A stretch of 64,000 nt of DNA from assembly GCA_002708715.1 (NCBI GenBank), contig PAPB01000038.1, positions 1-64,000 of the forward strand, written 5' to 3'. The notes under the pieces were generated by a model. That model worked only from the letters and a program-made list of their open reading frames with translations. It searched no databases and was not told the origin of the DNA. The position numbers were made by a program, and so were the translations under genes. The DNA comes from Fidelibacterota bacterium. Its GTDB lineage: Bacteria; Fidelibacterota; Marinisomatia; Marinisomatales; UBA1611. Below are positions 10,901-17,444 of this stretch, in pieces (position 1 is the first letter of the stretch; the number at the start of each line of letters is the position of its first letter).

Positions 10901-12684
10901 AAAATATTGCAGATTTAATTATAGTTGAAATGCACGCAGGAAGCGAGTACTCTTCCGCTCCAGGATCAGATTACGATTTTTTTGAAATTCCAGAAAGATT
11001 TGAAAATCTTAAAATTAATCCCGCTAGTCAATTTGGAATTTTGCCTAATCCAAAATTTGGAACAGAAGTAGATGATTATTCGTGGCGACTTGATCGACCA
11101 CAAATGTGGGATCGCGCAATACGACAATTTGCAATCGATGAAGGCGCTGATCTAGTAATTGTGCATCATCCTCATGTTATTCAAGGTGTTGAGGTTTATA
11201 ATAATAAATTGATCGCACACTCACTGGGGAATTTCATATTTGATCTTAATTATCCAGAAACATATCCATCAATGATTTTAAATGCGAATGCAAATCAAAG
11301 TGGTTTAGTTAACTTTACAATTACGCCTCTATATATAGATGATTATCTAACAAAGCCTGCAAAAGGCGAATTAGGGAATTACATTCTTGATTATATTGCT
11401 ATGAAATCGAAAGAATTAGATACCTATGTACATGTTAACACAGACAATCAATTTGCAACAGTTATTATGGATACGAACCTCCTTCAAATACAGTACATTA
11501 ATTACTCCCTTTCTACTTTAGACTTTAAAGCAATAGAATATAACGATGGCACATATTTCAAATCAGAACCATTAAAAATAAATAAAGCTGGTAGCATATC
11601 TAAATTAATTTCAGGAGATCCTTTAGTCTCGCACTTTCGACTTGGAAAAGAAAAAATATGGATGAACAATTTTGAAAATGAAGGCAGCTCTTTATGGAAT
11701 ATCAATAGTGCTTCAGAAATTTTACAGGATACTATATTCCGTAGAGGAGGAACAGGATTATTGCATATTCGACTTCCTAACTCACCTGAGAATATTGTTA
11801 CAAACTTAGAAAATCGCATACCCTATCGGAATGAAAAATCACATTCTTTACATGGATACATAAAAACATATAATAGTAAAAATGTTACGCTTGAAACCCG
11901 TTATTTTGATGGGCGATCGGGTGAAAGTTTATTTACTTCATCTATAAATGATTCAATTAATGGGACTTATCATTGGAAAAAATATTGGGATGAAATTCCA
12001 AAAATAGATAATGCAGAATTTATAGATATAAGATTAAATAGTGATATCCCTGATTCAGGTATATCATATTCATATTTTGATGATGTAGGATTAATAGAAT
12101 GGGATAGCTTGCAATCTATATCAAGCTATCCCGTGTCCATCATAAATCCAAATAATTATCAATATATCCAGTTTTATACTTCACAAATAGATTCTGAAAG
12201 ATTAGAAATAGAATTACAAAATGCAATTATAGGTGATTTAGAACCACTGGCTTCAAACCCTTTAGTTGTTAAAAATGCTATTACCGTACCAGGGTATTTT
12301 TTCTTTTATGATGAATCAACGGGACCAGTAGGTCAACGAGAATGGTCTTTCCAATCAAATATTTTTTCAAAGTCAAAATTTCCTTCTTTATTTATTGAAA
12401 ACACAGGAGTCTATGAAGTGTCTCTCACAGTAATGGGCTTAAGTGGACAAGAAGACAGTCATACAATTACTATAATCGGTCTTCAAGAAGGAGTTCAACA
12501 ATATGGCTCAGGAGATATAAATGGCGATGGTATAATAACCACAGTAGATGCTCTTTTATGCGCTAATTTTTTACTTCAATTTATAGATTTTCAACCTGTA
12601 GAATTTCTTGCTGCAGATGTAGATGGTAATAGTTTAATCAATATTTTTGATGTTTTTCTCATTTCTGATCTTTCAAGTCAATAG
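7927..12684 (+). CDS. Very large secreted CapA-like (PGA_cap) metallophosphoesterase-fold protein with PKD and dockerin
   Basis: The 1585-aa protein starts with a signal peptide (~1-16). An unassigned domain fills ~17-435, containing the motif QVPHPCDDF. A fibronectin-III-like segment (~439-530), a possible carbohydrate-binding-like segment (~545-715) and a PKD domain (~720-810, YLWEFGDG) follow. The CapA/PGA_cap domain (~812-1130) shows NFVGDIMMGRRF, SLANNH, EMHAGSEY and VIVHHPHVIQG, which are the metal-site motifs of the calcineurin-like fold. A second PKD-like segment lies near 1460-1520. The C-terminus is a type I dockerin (~1527-1585) with two calcium loops, DINGDGIITTVDALL and DVDGNSLINIFDVFL. 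CapA proteins are linked to poly-gamma-glutamate capsules, but the substrate here is unknown. No T9SS domain and no cohesin are visible. It is likely in an operon with the upstream CotH gene. Confidence 0.9.
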   Translation: MKHIFLALIFLSSSYSEIIYEQGSLSDFIAGHSPETSYDNWLSHVTEGIVSEGYNHYGPDWLDIQTNGFGNHRVLPANSPTLNYWKTIFDYFVLGDTVFVDSLLQDSIQSFYYELVIFQDTSHNKTFHILREKLDSSFVDYNLPEINDDDVIGGFQNGWGIYIISPNAIREQILIQVPHPCDDFIAPYIALNMFLQTDAFGFMIAGAGREVAWNEVGSYSNSKSISDPSRYPYTVFQKFQDAVTEPLIGMHPHWPLVFAVHSFDNLTHANRKSIILAAGGQNAFTTKPIRDITDDHLDLVNFTEEHPIAIDQFGNSFPLHVTDYYEVFYDDFCVYDNGINEFPITLASELKGPSNGVQMLSLQSQFSAFSVYEPWVHIELDEKPMLFDELELSDSQVYNNGIYPVGIQNFLMLTEYYDPFITALTLYLDNWETVPDNIPPNRIESITAYNVDNSDQIFLNWFPVYDTNFKSFQIQADTDTSFNNPIIFDLDNYSTLGYMRNDQQFLDGLNNTQEWWLKIRAIDYFENTGDWSEATTNQLPGHTSPDTLLSFNDSISFQSILGEDQDINNFFIDTNHTIPGNSPTLSIFGNTWKSILIEPFAIDSGTVLQVFAKIDSSSEIQAIGFSNGINNIRYALYGSETLNIEQWIPVYQGVNPIGEWSSYRLPLGNDWLAWYDSLSILSEIHFINDHDDLNTAPGNINFSMVRDITPDLPIAPEVSINYEQINTRNEQDIQLVTISFSCTIQDTDSYSFSYLWEFGDGHSSHLSNPTHDYIIEDDHNYTVLLVVEDESGQRGWSSVSIEIDQGNTTFPITLNFVGDIMMGRRFENEDGIITNQGVETLFEPTIDILGNAADLTIANLEIPLTNQGNPHPTKGVVFRCAPENINGLLYGGIDVVSLANNHILDYMEPGMIQTINILNEAGIVHSGAGLNSYEAYLPAFKSLKGQTIAFLSSSDRTGQYNNYQPYLHASENKSGFAYMTPYYIKQQIESVKNIADLIIVEMHAGSEYSSAPGSDYDFFEIPERFENLKINPASQFGILPNPKFGTEVDDYSWRLDRPQMWDRAIRQFAIDEGADLVIVHHPHVIQGVEVYNNKLIAHSLGNFIFDLNYPETYPSMILNANANQSGLVNFTITPLYIDDYLTKPAKGELGNYILDYIAMKSKELDTYVHVNTDNQFATVIMDTNLLQIQYINYSLSTLDFKAIEYNDGTYFKSEPLKINKAGSISKLISGDPLVSHFRLGKEKIWMNNFENEGSSLWNINSASEILQDTIFRRGGTGLLHIRLPNSPENIVTNLENRIPYRNEKSHSLHGYIKTYNSKNVTLETRYFDGRSGESLFTSSINDSINGTYHWKKYWDEIPKIDNAEFIDIRLNSDIPDSGISYSYFDDVGLIEWDSLQSISSYPVSIINPNNYQYIQFYTSQIDSERLEIELQNAIIGDLEPLASNPLVVKNAITVPGYFFFYDESTGPVGQREWSFQSNIFSKSKFPSLFIENTGVYEVSLTVMGLSGQEDSHTITIIGLQEGVQQYGSGDINGDGIITTVDALLCANFLLQFIDFQPVEFLAADVDGNSLINIFDVFLISDLSSQ

Positions 12685-12685
12685 T

Positions 12686-13324
12686 TTAAATAATATGAAA
12701 AATTATATCTTTTAAATTTGAAAATACTTTACGGCCCGTACTTTTTAGCCTTTCATTACTTACATGACCATGATCAATTAAAAAACAATTAATTTTCATT
12801 CTCTCTGCTACTTCACTATCATGTATAGTATCTCCTACTAAAACGACATCTTCTTTATCATATGGGAGATCCTTTATCAATGATAAACCTTGTTGTGTTT
12901 TTCCTTTAGCATATTGATTATTAATCCCAATAATTTTCAAAAAATATTTTTTGAGATTATGATTGGTAACCCATTGTAATAAAAAATCGTGCTTCCCTGC
13001 TGATAATACAGATTGAGTAATATTAAGATAATAAAATTTATTCAATACATATCTTACATCTTTATGTAAAATTGCTTTACTAAAATATTTTCCATAATAG
13101 GCTACAAATTCATCACCTGCAATTTCAAATGGTTCTTTTTCAAAATTAAACCCTAATTTTTTATAGTAGTTTTCAACAGGAAAGGTAAAAACCTTTCTAT
13201 AAGTCTTCTCCGATATTATAGGTAACCCTCTCTTTAATAATCCTTGGTTAATTCCTTCAACACAAAGCCATCGATCATCTAACAGAGTACCATTCCAATC
13301 CCATATAACATGTTTATATTTCAT
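12686..13324 (-). CDS. HAD-family hydrolase (phosphoglycolate-phosphatase-like)
   Basis: The 212-aa protein is typical in length for a HAD phosphatase with an alpha-helical cap. Motif I is IWDWNGTLLDD at residues ~8-18, motif II is around LSAGKHD, and motif III/IV reads VLVGDTIHDSEVAE. The nucleophile Asp is present, but the second Asp of the usual DxD is Asn, a variant I recognise from a HAD subgroup. The stop lies one base beyond the stop of the convergent CapA-like gene, leaving no room for a separate terminator. It is divergent from the Nudix gene with about 46 bp between starts. The substrate cannot be predicted, though a small phosphorylated metabolite is likely. Confidence 0.85.
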   Translation of the reverse strand: MKYKHVIWDWNGTLLDDRWLCVEGINQGLLKRGLPIISEKTYRKVFTFPVENYYKKLGFNFEKEPFEIAGDEFVAYYGKYFSKAILHKDVRYVLNKFYYLNITQSVLSAGKHDFLLQWVTNHNLKKYFLKIIGINNQYAKGKTQQGLSLIKDLPYDKEDVVLVGDTIHDSEVAERMKINCFLIDHGHVSNERLKSTGRKVFSNLKDIIFHII

Positions 13325-13370
13325 GATTAAAGTTGCGGAGAATTTGTATAAAATGGGATAATTTTAATTT

Positions 13371-13985
13371 ATGAAGCCTACACTTATTTATAATCTAGAT
13401 AAAGCACTAAAACAAGAGCTTCCTGGAAAATCTGCACATTTAAAGATGATGGTAAGACCTCAATATATTTTAAATCAAAACAACACACCAATTCCTGCGG
13501 CGGTATTAATATTACTATATCCAATAAAAAAAGAATGGTATTTCTTTTTAACAAAAAGAACCGAAACAGTTGAGTATCATAAAGGACAAATTTCTTTGCC
13601 AGGAGGAATGGTTGAAAAAAACGAATCCTTTGAAAACACTGCGATTAGAGAGACATATGAAGAAATAGGTATCCAACCTAAAACTATAAAGATTTTAGGT
13701 GCTTTAACTCCTTTCTATATTCCTGTATCAGGATTTGAAATTTTTCCATATGTTGGTTGGATTAAAAACAAACCAAAACTAACCATACAGAATAAAGAGG
13801 TTGCTAAAGTTTTTTCTCTTTCAATAAAAGATCTAATGCAAAAGAAAATAAAGAAAGAAAAAGAATCAGTTATATCAGGTCATCAAGTCAAAATACCATT
13901 TTTTCAATTAAAGGGTGAAATGATTTGGGGTGCAACATCAATGATTATTTCAGAATTTAAATATATTTTAAAAGGTATTATATGA
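13371..13985 (+). CDS. Nudix hydrolase, CoA pyrophosphatase-like
   Basis: The 204-aa protein has a complete Nudix box (GGMVEKNESFENTAIRETYE followed by EIGI) at residues ~82-105, so the metal-binding glutamates are all present. The preceding KGQISLPGG and following LTPFYIPVSGFEI strings resemble the CoA pyrophosphatase branch (NudL/YeaB), which hydrolyses coenzyme A to phosphopantetheine and ADP. Substrate assignment is inference from these motifs. The gene ends in an ATGA overlap with the next small membrane protein, implying translational coupling. Confidence 0.88.
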   Translation: MKPTLIYNLDKALKQELPGKSAHLKMMVRPQYILNQNNTPIPAAVLILLYPIKKEWYFFLTKRTETVEYHKGQISLPGGMVEKNESFENTAIRETYEEIGIQPKTIKILGALTPFYIPVSGFEIFPYVGWIKNKPKLTIQNKEVAKVFSLSIKDLMQKKIKKEKESVISGHQVKIPFFQLKGEMIWGATSMIISEFKYILKGII

Positions 13986-14233
13986 ATTTAGGACAGTGGT
14001 TAAAGTCACTATCAACAACAGATCATATTGTATTATTATTGCTATATGGAAGCTGTATTTATTTAAGTAAGATCACACTTCAGAGCTTTATAGAACTTTA
14101 TAATAATAAAAAAAAATATAGTGAATTCAGAATTAAACTACGGATCACGCCCATAGCATTATTAAGTCTTGGTCTTTTTTATAGTATACTAGTTTATCAA
14201 ATACTAGATGCAATGTTTGGGTTTATGCCCTAA
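13982..14233 (+). CDS. Small two-helix membrane protein, unknown function
   Basis: This 83-aa product starts inside the Nudix stop codon (ATGA overlap), which supports it as a real, co-translated gene. It has a hydrophobic helix at residues ~15-37 and a second at ~55-78, separated by a basic stretch (NNKKKYSEFRIKLR). This suggests an inner-membrane hairpin with the loop in the cytoplasm. I recognise no family. Its partner may be the Nudix hydrolase or simply the local operon. Confidence 0.7.
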   Translation: MNLGQWLKSLSTTDHIVLLLLYGSCIYLSKITLQSFIELYNNKKKYSEFRIKLRITPIALLSLGLFYSILVYQILDAMFGFMP

Positions 14234-14305
14234 GGTTATTACATATTAATTTAATATACTGTATCAGTCAAAATATTTTCATTTTATTAAAAACTATCTA
14301 TAAAT

Positions 14306-15622
14306 ATGTCCAAAAAGAAAAATAAAATTTTCGTACTTGATACAAATGTGATTCTACATGATTCAACATGTATAAAAAACTTTGAAGATAATGATATTGT
14401 TATACCTATTTCTGTTTTAGAAGAGTTAGACCAATTTAAAAGAGGGAACGAGCAAATACATTTTAATGCTAGGGAATTTTTAAGACAATTAGATGAATTA
14501 TCAATTAATGCAAATAATAACATAAATGATAATAATGGAAAAATTAAAGTTGTAATAAATCATAACTGGGATCCTGATGTAAAAGCAGTTTTTAACGAAG
14601 ATTCATCAGATAACCGGATTATTAATTGTGCATATAAAATTCAAAATGAAAACCCTAAGCGTATTGTAATCCTTGTTTCAAAAGATACAAATATGAGATT
14701 AAAATCAAGGTCGTTATCTATAAAAGCTGAAGATTACACAACTGATGCAGTTGAAAATTTCGATAGTGTATATAACAAAAATCAATTTATTGAAAATGTA
14801 GATAGTTTAGAAATTGATTTAATTCAATCATCTGATGGAATTAACCCTGATCAATTAAAATCAATTTCTGATCCTTTGCCTAATGAAAATTTTATTTTAA
14901 GAAATGGAAAAAATTCAATTTTAGCGACTTTTGACCCTTTTCAAAAAAAAATTGTTCAAATTAAAGATCTAACTGCCTATGGAATTAATCCTCGCAATGC
15001 AGAACAATCTTTTGCAATGAATATCCTTATGAACCCTAAAATCCAGCTCATAACATTATCTGGGAAAGCTGGAACGGGAAAAACTTTACTAGCTCTTGCT
15101 ACAGCGCTAGAACAGAGAAAAGATTTTCGTCAAATTTTTCTAGCTCGTCCCATTATTCCTCTTAGCAATAAAGATTTAGGTTTTTTACCAGGAGACATTG
15201 ATTCAAAACTAACACCTTATATGCAACCTCTATTTGATAACCTATCTGTTATAAAACATCGATTCAAAAAAAATGATAAAAGAAATACAAAAATAAAAGA
15301 ACTATTGGATGATGAAATATTATTAATTACACCCCTTGCGTATATAAGAGGTAGAAGCCTACAAAAATCTTTCTTCATTGTTGATGAAGCTCAAAACCTA
15401 ACACCTCATGAAGTTAAAACAATAATTACAAGAGCAGGAGAAGGTACTAAAATTGTTTTTACTGGAGATATTAACCAAATAGATCACCCTTACCTTGATA
15501 AAAGATCTAATGGAGTAACGTATCTAATTAATCGCATGAAAAATCAAACTATATTTTCACATATTAACTTAAAAAAAGGAGAACGTAGTGAACTTGCAGA
15601 ATTAGCAAGCGATTTACTCTGA
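14306..15622 (+). CDS. phoH: PIN-PhoH fusion ATPase (PhoH2-type)
   Basis: The 438-aa protein joins an N-terminal PIN ribonuclease-fold domain (~7-150, FVLDTNVILHD and conserved acidic residues including SKDTNMR) to a PhoH P-loop ATPase (~225-438). The ATPase has Walker A SGKAGTGKT, LARPI and Walker B FIVDEAQNLTPHE, then FTGDINQID. This is the PhoH2/YlaK architecture, which in studied members acts as an RNA helicase with RNase activity. The start is an ATG without a Shine-Dalgarno sequence, 72 bases after the previous gene. The stop is only four bases from the convergent gene. Assignment to the family is firm; the cellular RNA target is unknown. Confidence 0.93.
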   Translation: MSKKKNKIFVLDTNVILHDSTCIKNFEDNDIVIPISVLEELDQFKRGNEQIHFNAREFLRQLDELSINANNNINDNNGKIKVVINHNWDPDVKAVFNEDSSDNRIINCAYKIQNENPKRIVILVSKDTNMRLKSRSLSIKAEDYTTDAVENFDSVYNKNQFIENVDSLEIDLIQSSDGINPDQLKSISDPLPNENFILRNGKNSILATFDPFQKKIVQIKDLTAYGINPRNAEQSFAMNILMNPKIQLITLSGKAGTGKTLLALATALEQRKDFRQIFLARPIIPLSNKDLGFLPGDIDSKLTPYMQPLFDNLSVIKHRFKKNDKRNTKIKELLDDEILLITPLAYIRGRSLQKSFFIVDEAQNLTPHEVKTIITRAGEGTKIVFTGDINQIDHPYLDKRSNGVTYLINRMKNQTIFSHINLKKGERSELAELASDLL

Positions 15623-15626
15623 TTTT

Positions 15627-15974
15627 TTAATCTTCCAATATTTTATCTAATTGTTCTTTAGCTTTTTCTTCTACAATCTTTTTTGTAGACTTTTTTGCGT
15701 TTCCAATAGTTTCTGATGCGGCCTTTTTAGCTTTAGACACATTGCCAGAGACTGAATCTTTAAATTCATCTATAGTCTTTGGAACTTCCTGACCTGTATA
15801 ATTCAAATACAAAATATAAGCTATAAGTATAAACCCAACACTAATAATTAGTTTAATAATTTTCTTTATTATTGCATATACTAAAAGAATCCCCAAAATT
15901 GCAAGGATAGCAATATATACAGGGTTAGATAAAACAGTATCAAAAAGTACTTCCATAAGGTCAAATATAATCAA
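15627..15974 (-). CDS. Small membrane protein with charged coiled C-terminus, unknown function
   Basis: The 115-aa product has two hydrophobic segments (~18-37 and ~40-62) followed by a lysine/alanine/glutamate-rich tail with repeats such as KAKKAASE and NAKKSTKK, likely helical. The tail resembles generic stress or apolipoprotein-like amphipathic helices, but I cannot assign a family. It is convergent with phoH at a four-base gap and divergent from the YidD-type gene, so it has its own promoter in the 42 bases upstream. It could be an inner-membrane protein with a cytoplasmic tail. Composition and clean boundaries argue that it is real. Confidence 0.7.
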   Translation of the reverse strand: MIIFDLMEVLFDTVLSNPVYIAILAILGILLVYAIIKKIIKLIISVGFILIAYILYLNYTGQEVPKTIDEFKDSVSGNVSKAKKAASETIGNAKKSTKKIVEEKAKEQLDKILED

Positions 15975-16016
15975 GTAACAGGTTTAGGGTTAAGATATTT
16001 CTAACTAATTTTAATT

Positions 16017-16646
16017 ATGAAATATATTTTACAATTTATCTTCATTTCATTTTTAATGGGACAATCAAAATATCCAGCTGATACTTTAATTACATCTAGC
16101 AAAATTACAATTATAAAAAAAATTGGATTACTACCAATTTCCATATGGCAAAGAATATCATATAATTCTAATTATTTTAATTGTCAATTTTATCCTAGTT
16201 GTTCTAATTATGGTGCTAGTGCAATAAACCAATTTGGTATAATTCATGGATCTATTATAGCTACAGAAAGGATTACACGGTGTAACCCTTTTGCAATTTA
16301 TTATCACACAGAATTAAATTTTCCTTTTAAAGAAGATGACGGAAGACTAATTGACCCAATCATTTATGATAGAAATTTAGAATCAAAAAAATCACCTATA
16401 TTAGCAACAACATTATCTTTTATCCCAGGAGCTGGACGATTCTATGCAGGTAGAAAACTAGATGGATTGATGGGACTCTGGACGGTATATCTAACAACTA
16501 GCTCTGCTTATTATGCTAATAAAAATAAAAATCCAATTTTAGGACCATTCTTTTTAGGAATTGCAGGAGTTACATATTTTGGAGAAGTGTATGGTGGTTG
16601 GAGAGCAAATAAATATTATAAAAAAGTAAAAAAAAATAAAATTTGA
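16017..16646 (+). CDS. yidD: YidD-domain (membrane insertion efficiency) protein with extra C-terminal membrane region
   Basis: The 209-aa product has an N-terminal signal-like helix, then a YidD domain at ~40-110. The domain is recognised by CQFYPSCSNYGASAI and RITRCNPFA, which carry its three conserved cysteines. The C-terminal ~85 residues contain GAGRFYAGRKLDGLMG and two further hydrophobic segments, resembling the small TM-hairpin domains found on FCB outer-layer proteins. YidD normally is 70-110 aa and sits between rnpA and yidC. Here it is twice as long and away from those genes. The family helps YidC-dependent membrane protein insertion. The TGA stop overlaps the last base of the tRNA gene on the other strand. 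Confidence 0.85.
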   Translation: MKYILQFIFISFLMGQSKYPADTLITSSKITIIKKIGLLPISIWQRISYNSNYFNCQFYPSCSNYGASAINQFGIIHGSIIATERITRCNPFAIYYHTELNFPFKEDDGRLIDPIIYDRNLESKKSPILATTLSFIPGAGRFYAGRKLDGLMGLWTVYLTTSSAYYANKNKNPILGPFFLGIAGVTYFGEVYGGWRANKYYKKVKKNKI

Positions 16647-16965
16647 GCCACCGAGGAGATTCGAACTCCTGACCCACGCATTCTTATTTTCCAAAACTTT
16701 CGTTATGGTAAGGACTATATCACCATCTTCAACTTTACCTGTTAAGATGTTGGGCGCTCAAGATGAGATTATTGATCGTTCTTCTCACTCATTAGTCTCT
16801 ACACCTTACTGATTACTTTTAAGAACTTCACCAGTCTTGGCTCGGTATTGTCATCAACCTTACTTGCTAAGATTCTACCGAATTCACCCAATTTTTCATT
16901 AAACATTTCTGTATAAAGTCGCCAATTTGACGAATGCGTTGCTCTACCAACTGAGCTACGGTGGC
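16646..16965 (-). tRNA. tRNA-Thr(CGU), interrupted by a group I intron
   Basis: On the minus strand, 36 nt of 5' exon end in loop sequence TTCGT and 36 nt of 3' exon begin AATGCGT. Joined, they give a full cloverleaf. Acceptor GCCACCG pairs with CGGTGGC, the D arm is GCTC/GAGC, the anticodon stem is ACGCA/TGCGT with loop TTCGTAA, and the T arm is AGGAG/CTCCT around TTCGAAT. The anticodon CGU and G1-C72, C2-G71 fit threonine. The discriminator would be U and CCA is not encoded. The exons are separated by 247 nt at position 36/37, directly 3' of the anticodon. The gene lies 11 nt after the FKBP stop codon on the same strand, so it may be cut from the FKBP transcript. Confidence 0.95.
16683..16929 (-). 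ncRNA. Group I self-splicing intron in tRNA-Thr(CGU), IC3-like
   Basis: All core elements of a group I intron are readable on the minus strand. P is AATTCGGTAGAATC (16871-16884) and Q is CAATACCGAGCCAAG (16836-16850), and their TCGGT/ACCGA pairing would form P4. R is GTGTAGAGACTA (16793-16804) and S is GATATAGTCC (16712-16721), and GACTA/TAGTC would form P7. P1 forms between the exon end TCGT and the guide GGCGA, with the required U-G pair at the 5' splice site and loop AAATT. The intron ends in G (omega G). Its size of 247 nt and the CCGAGCCAAG string resemble the small tRNA introns of cyanobacterial tRNA-Leu. No ORF or homing endonuclease is inside. Confidence 0.95.
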
Positions 16966-16976
16966 TTTAAATTTTA

Positions 16977-17315
16977 CTAATATGCTTCGACTTTTAATAA
17001 TTCCACTTCAAAAATAAGTGTTGCTGCAGGGGGAATTACATTTCCAGCACCCTTTTCTCCGTAACCAAGTTCAGGTGGAATAGTAAGTTTTCTTTTACCT
17101 CCAACTTTCATCCCTTTCACACCAATATCCCATCCTTTAATTACAGACCCTACACCAAGAGTAAAAGTAAAAGGCTCTCTTCCATCATTTAATGATGAAT
17201 CAAAAATGGAACCATCTTCCAATTTCCCAGTATAATTCACAACAACTTTATTATAATCCTTAGCTTCATGACCATCTCCAGAAACTAAATTTTCGATAAT
17301 TAATCCATTATCCAT
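16977..17315 (-). CDS. FKBP-type peptidyl-prolyl cis-trans isomerase
   Basis: The 112-aa protein is a single FKBP domain catalysing proline cis-trans isomerisation. Signature strings are [47 protein letters not shown] and [14 protein letters not shown], covering the canonical active-site Asp, Phe, Val-Ile and Trp positions. No signal peptide is present, so it should be cytoplasmic. The stop codon lies 11 nt before the 5' end of the split tRNA gene on the same strand, suggesting a shared transcript. It is divergent from the LptD-like gene. Confidence 0.93.
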   Translation of the reverse strand: MDNGLIIENLVSGDGHEAKDYNKVVVNYTGKLEDGSIFDSSLNDGREPFTFTLGVGSVIKGWDIGVKGMKVGGKRKLTIPPELGYGEKGAGNVIPPAATLIFEVELLKVEAY

Positions 17316-17444
17316 AGTTATTATATTCCTATTGTTATTACAGCATAATCTTAAAAAATAAAAAAATTTTCAAAGTGAAATAATGAAATTTCATTACATG
17401 TCATCCCCGTAACTATTAAAAAAGCTCTGTAAATTTACCCTGCC

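Noticed and set aside
16646-16965. Reading the tRNA halves as two degraded or fragmentary tRNA genes
   Set aside because: All stems are perfect when the halves are joined at the predicted splice sites, and the insert carries group I core elements, so an intron explains it better.
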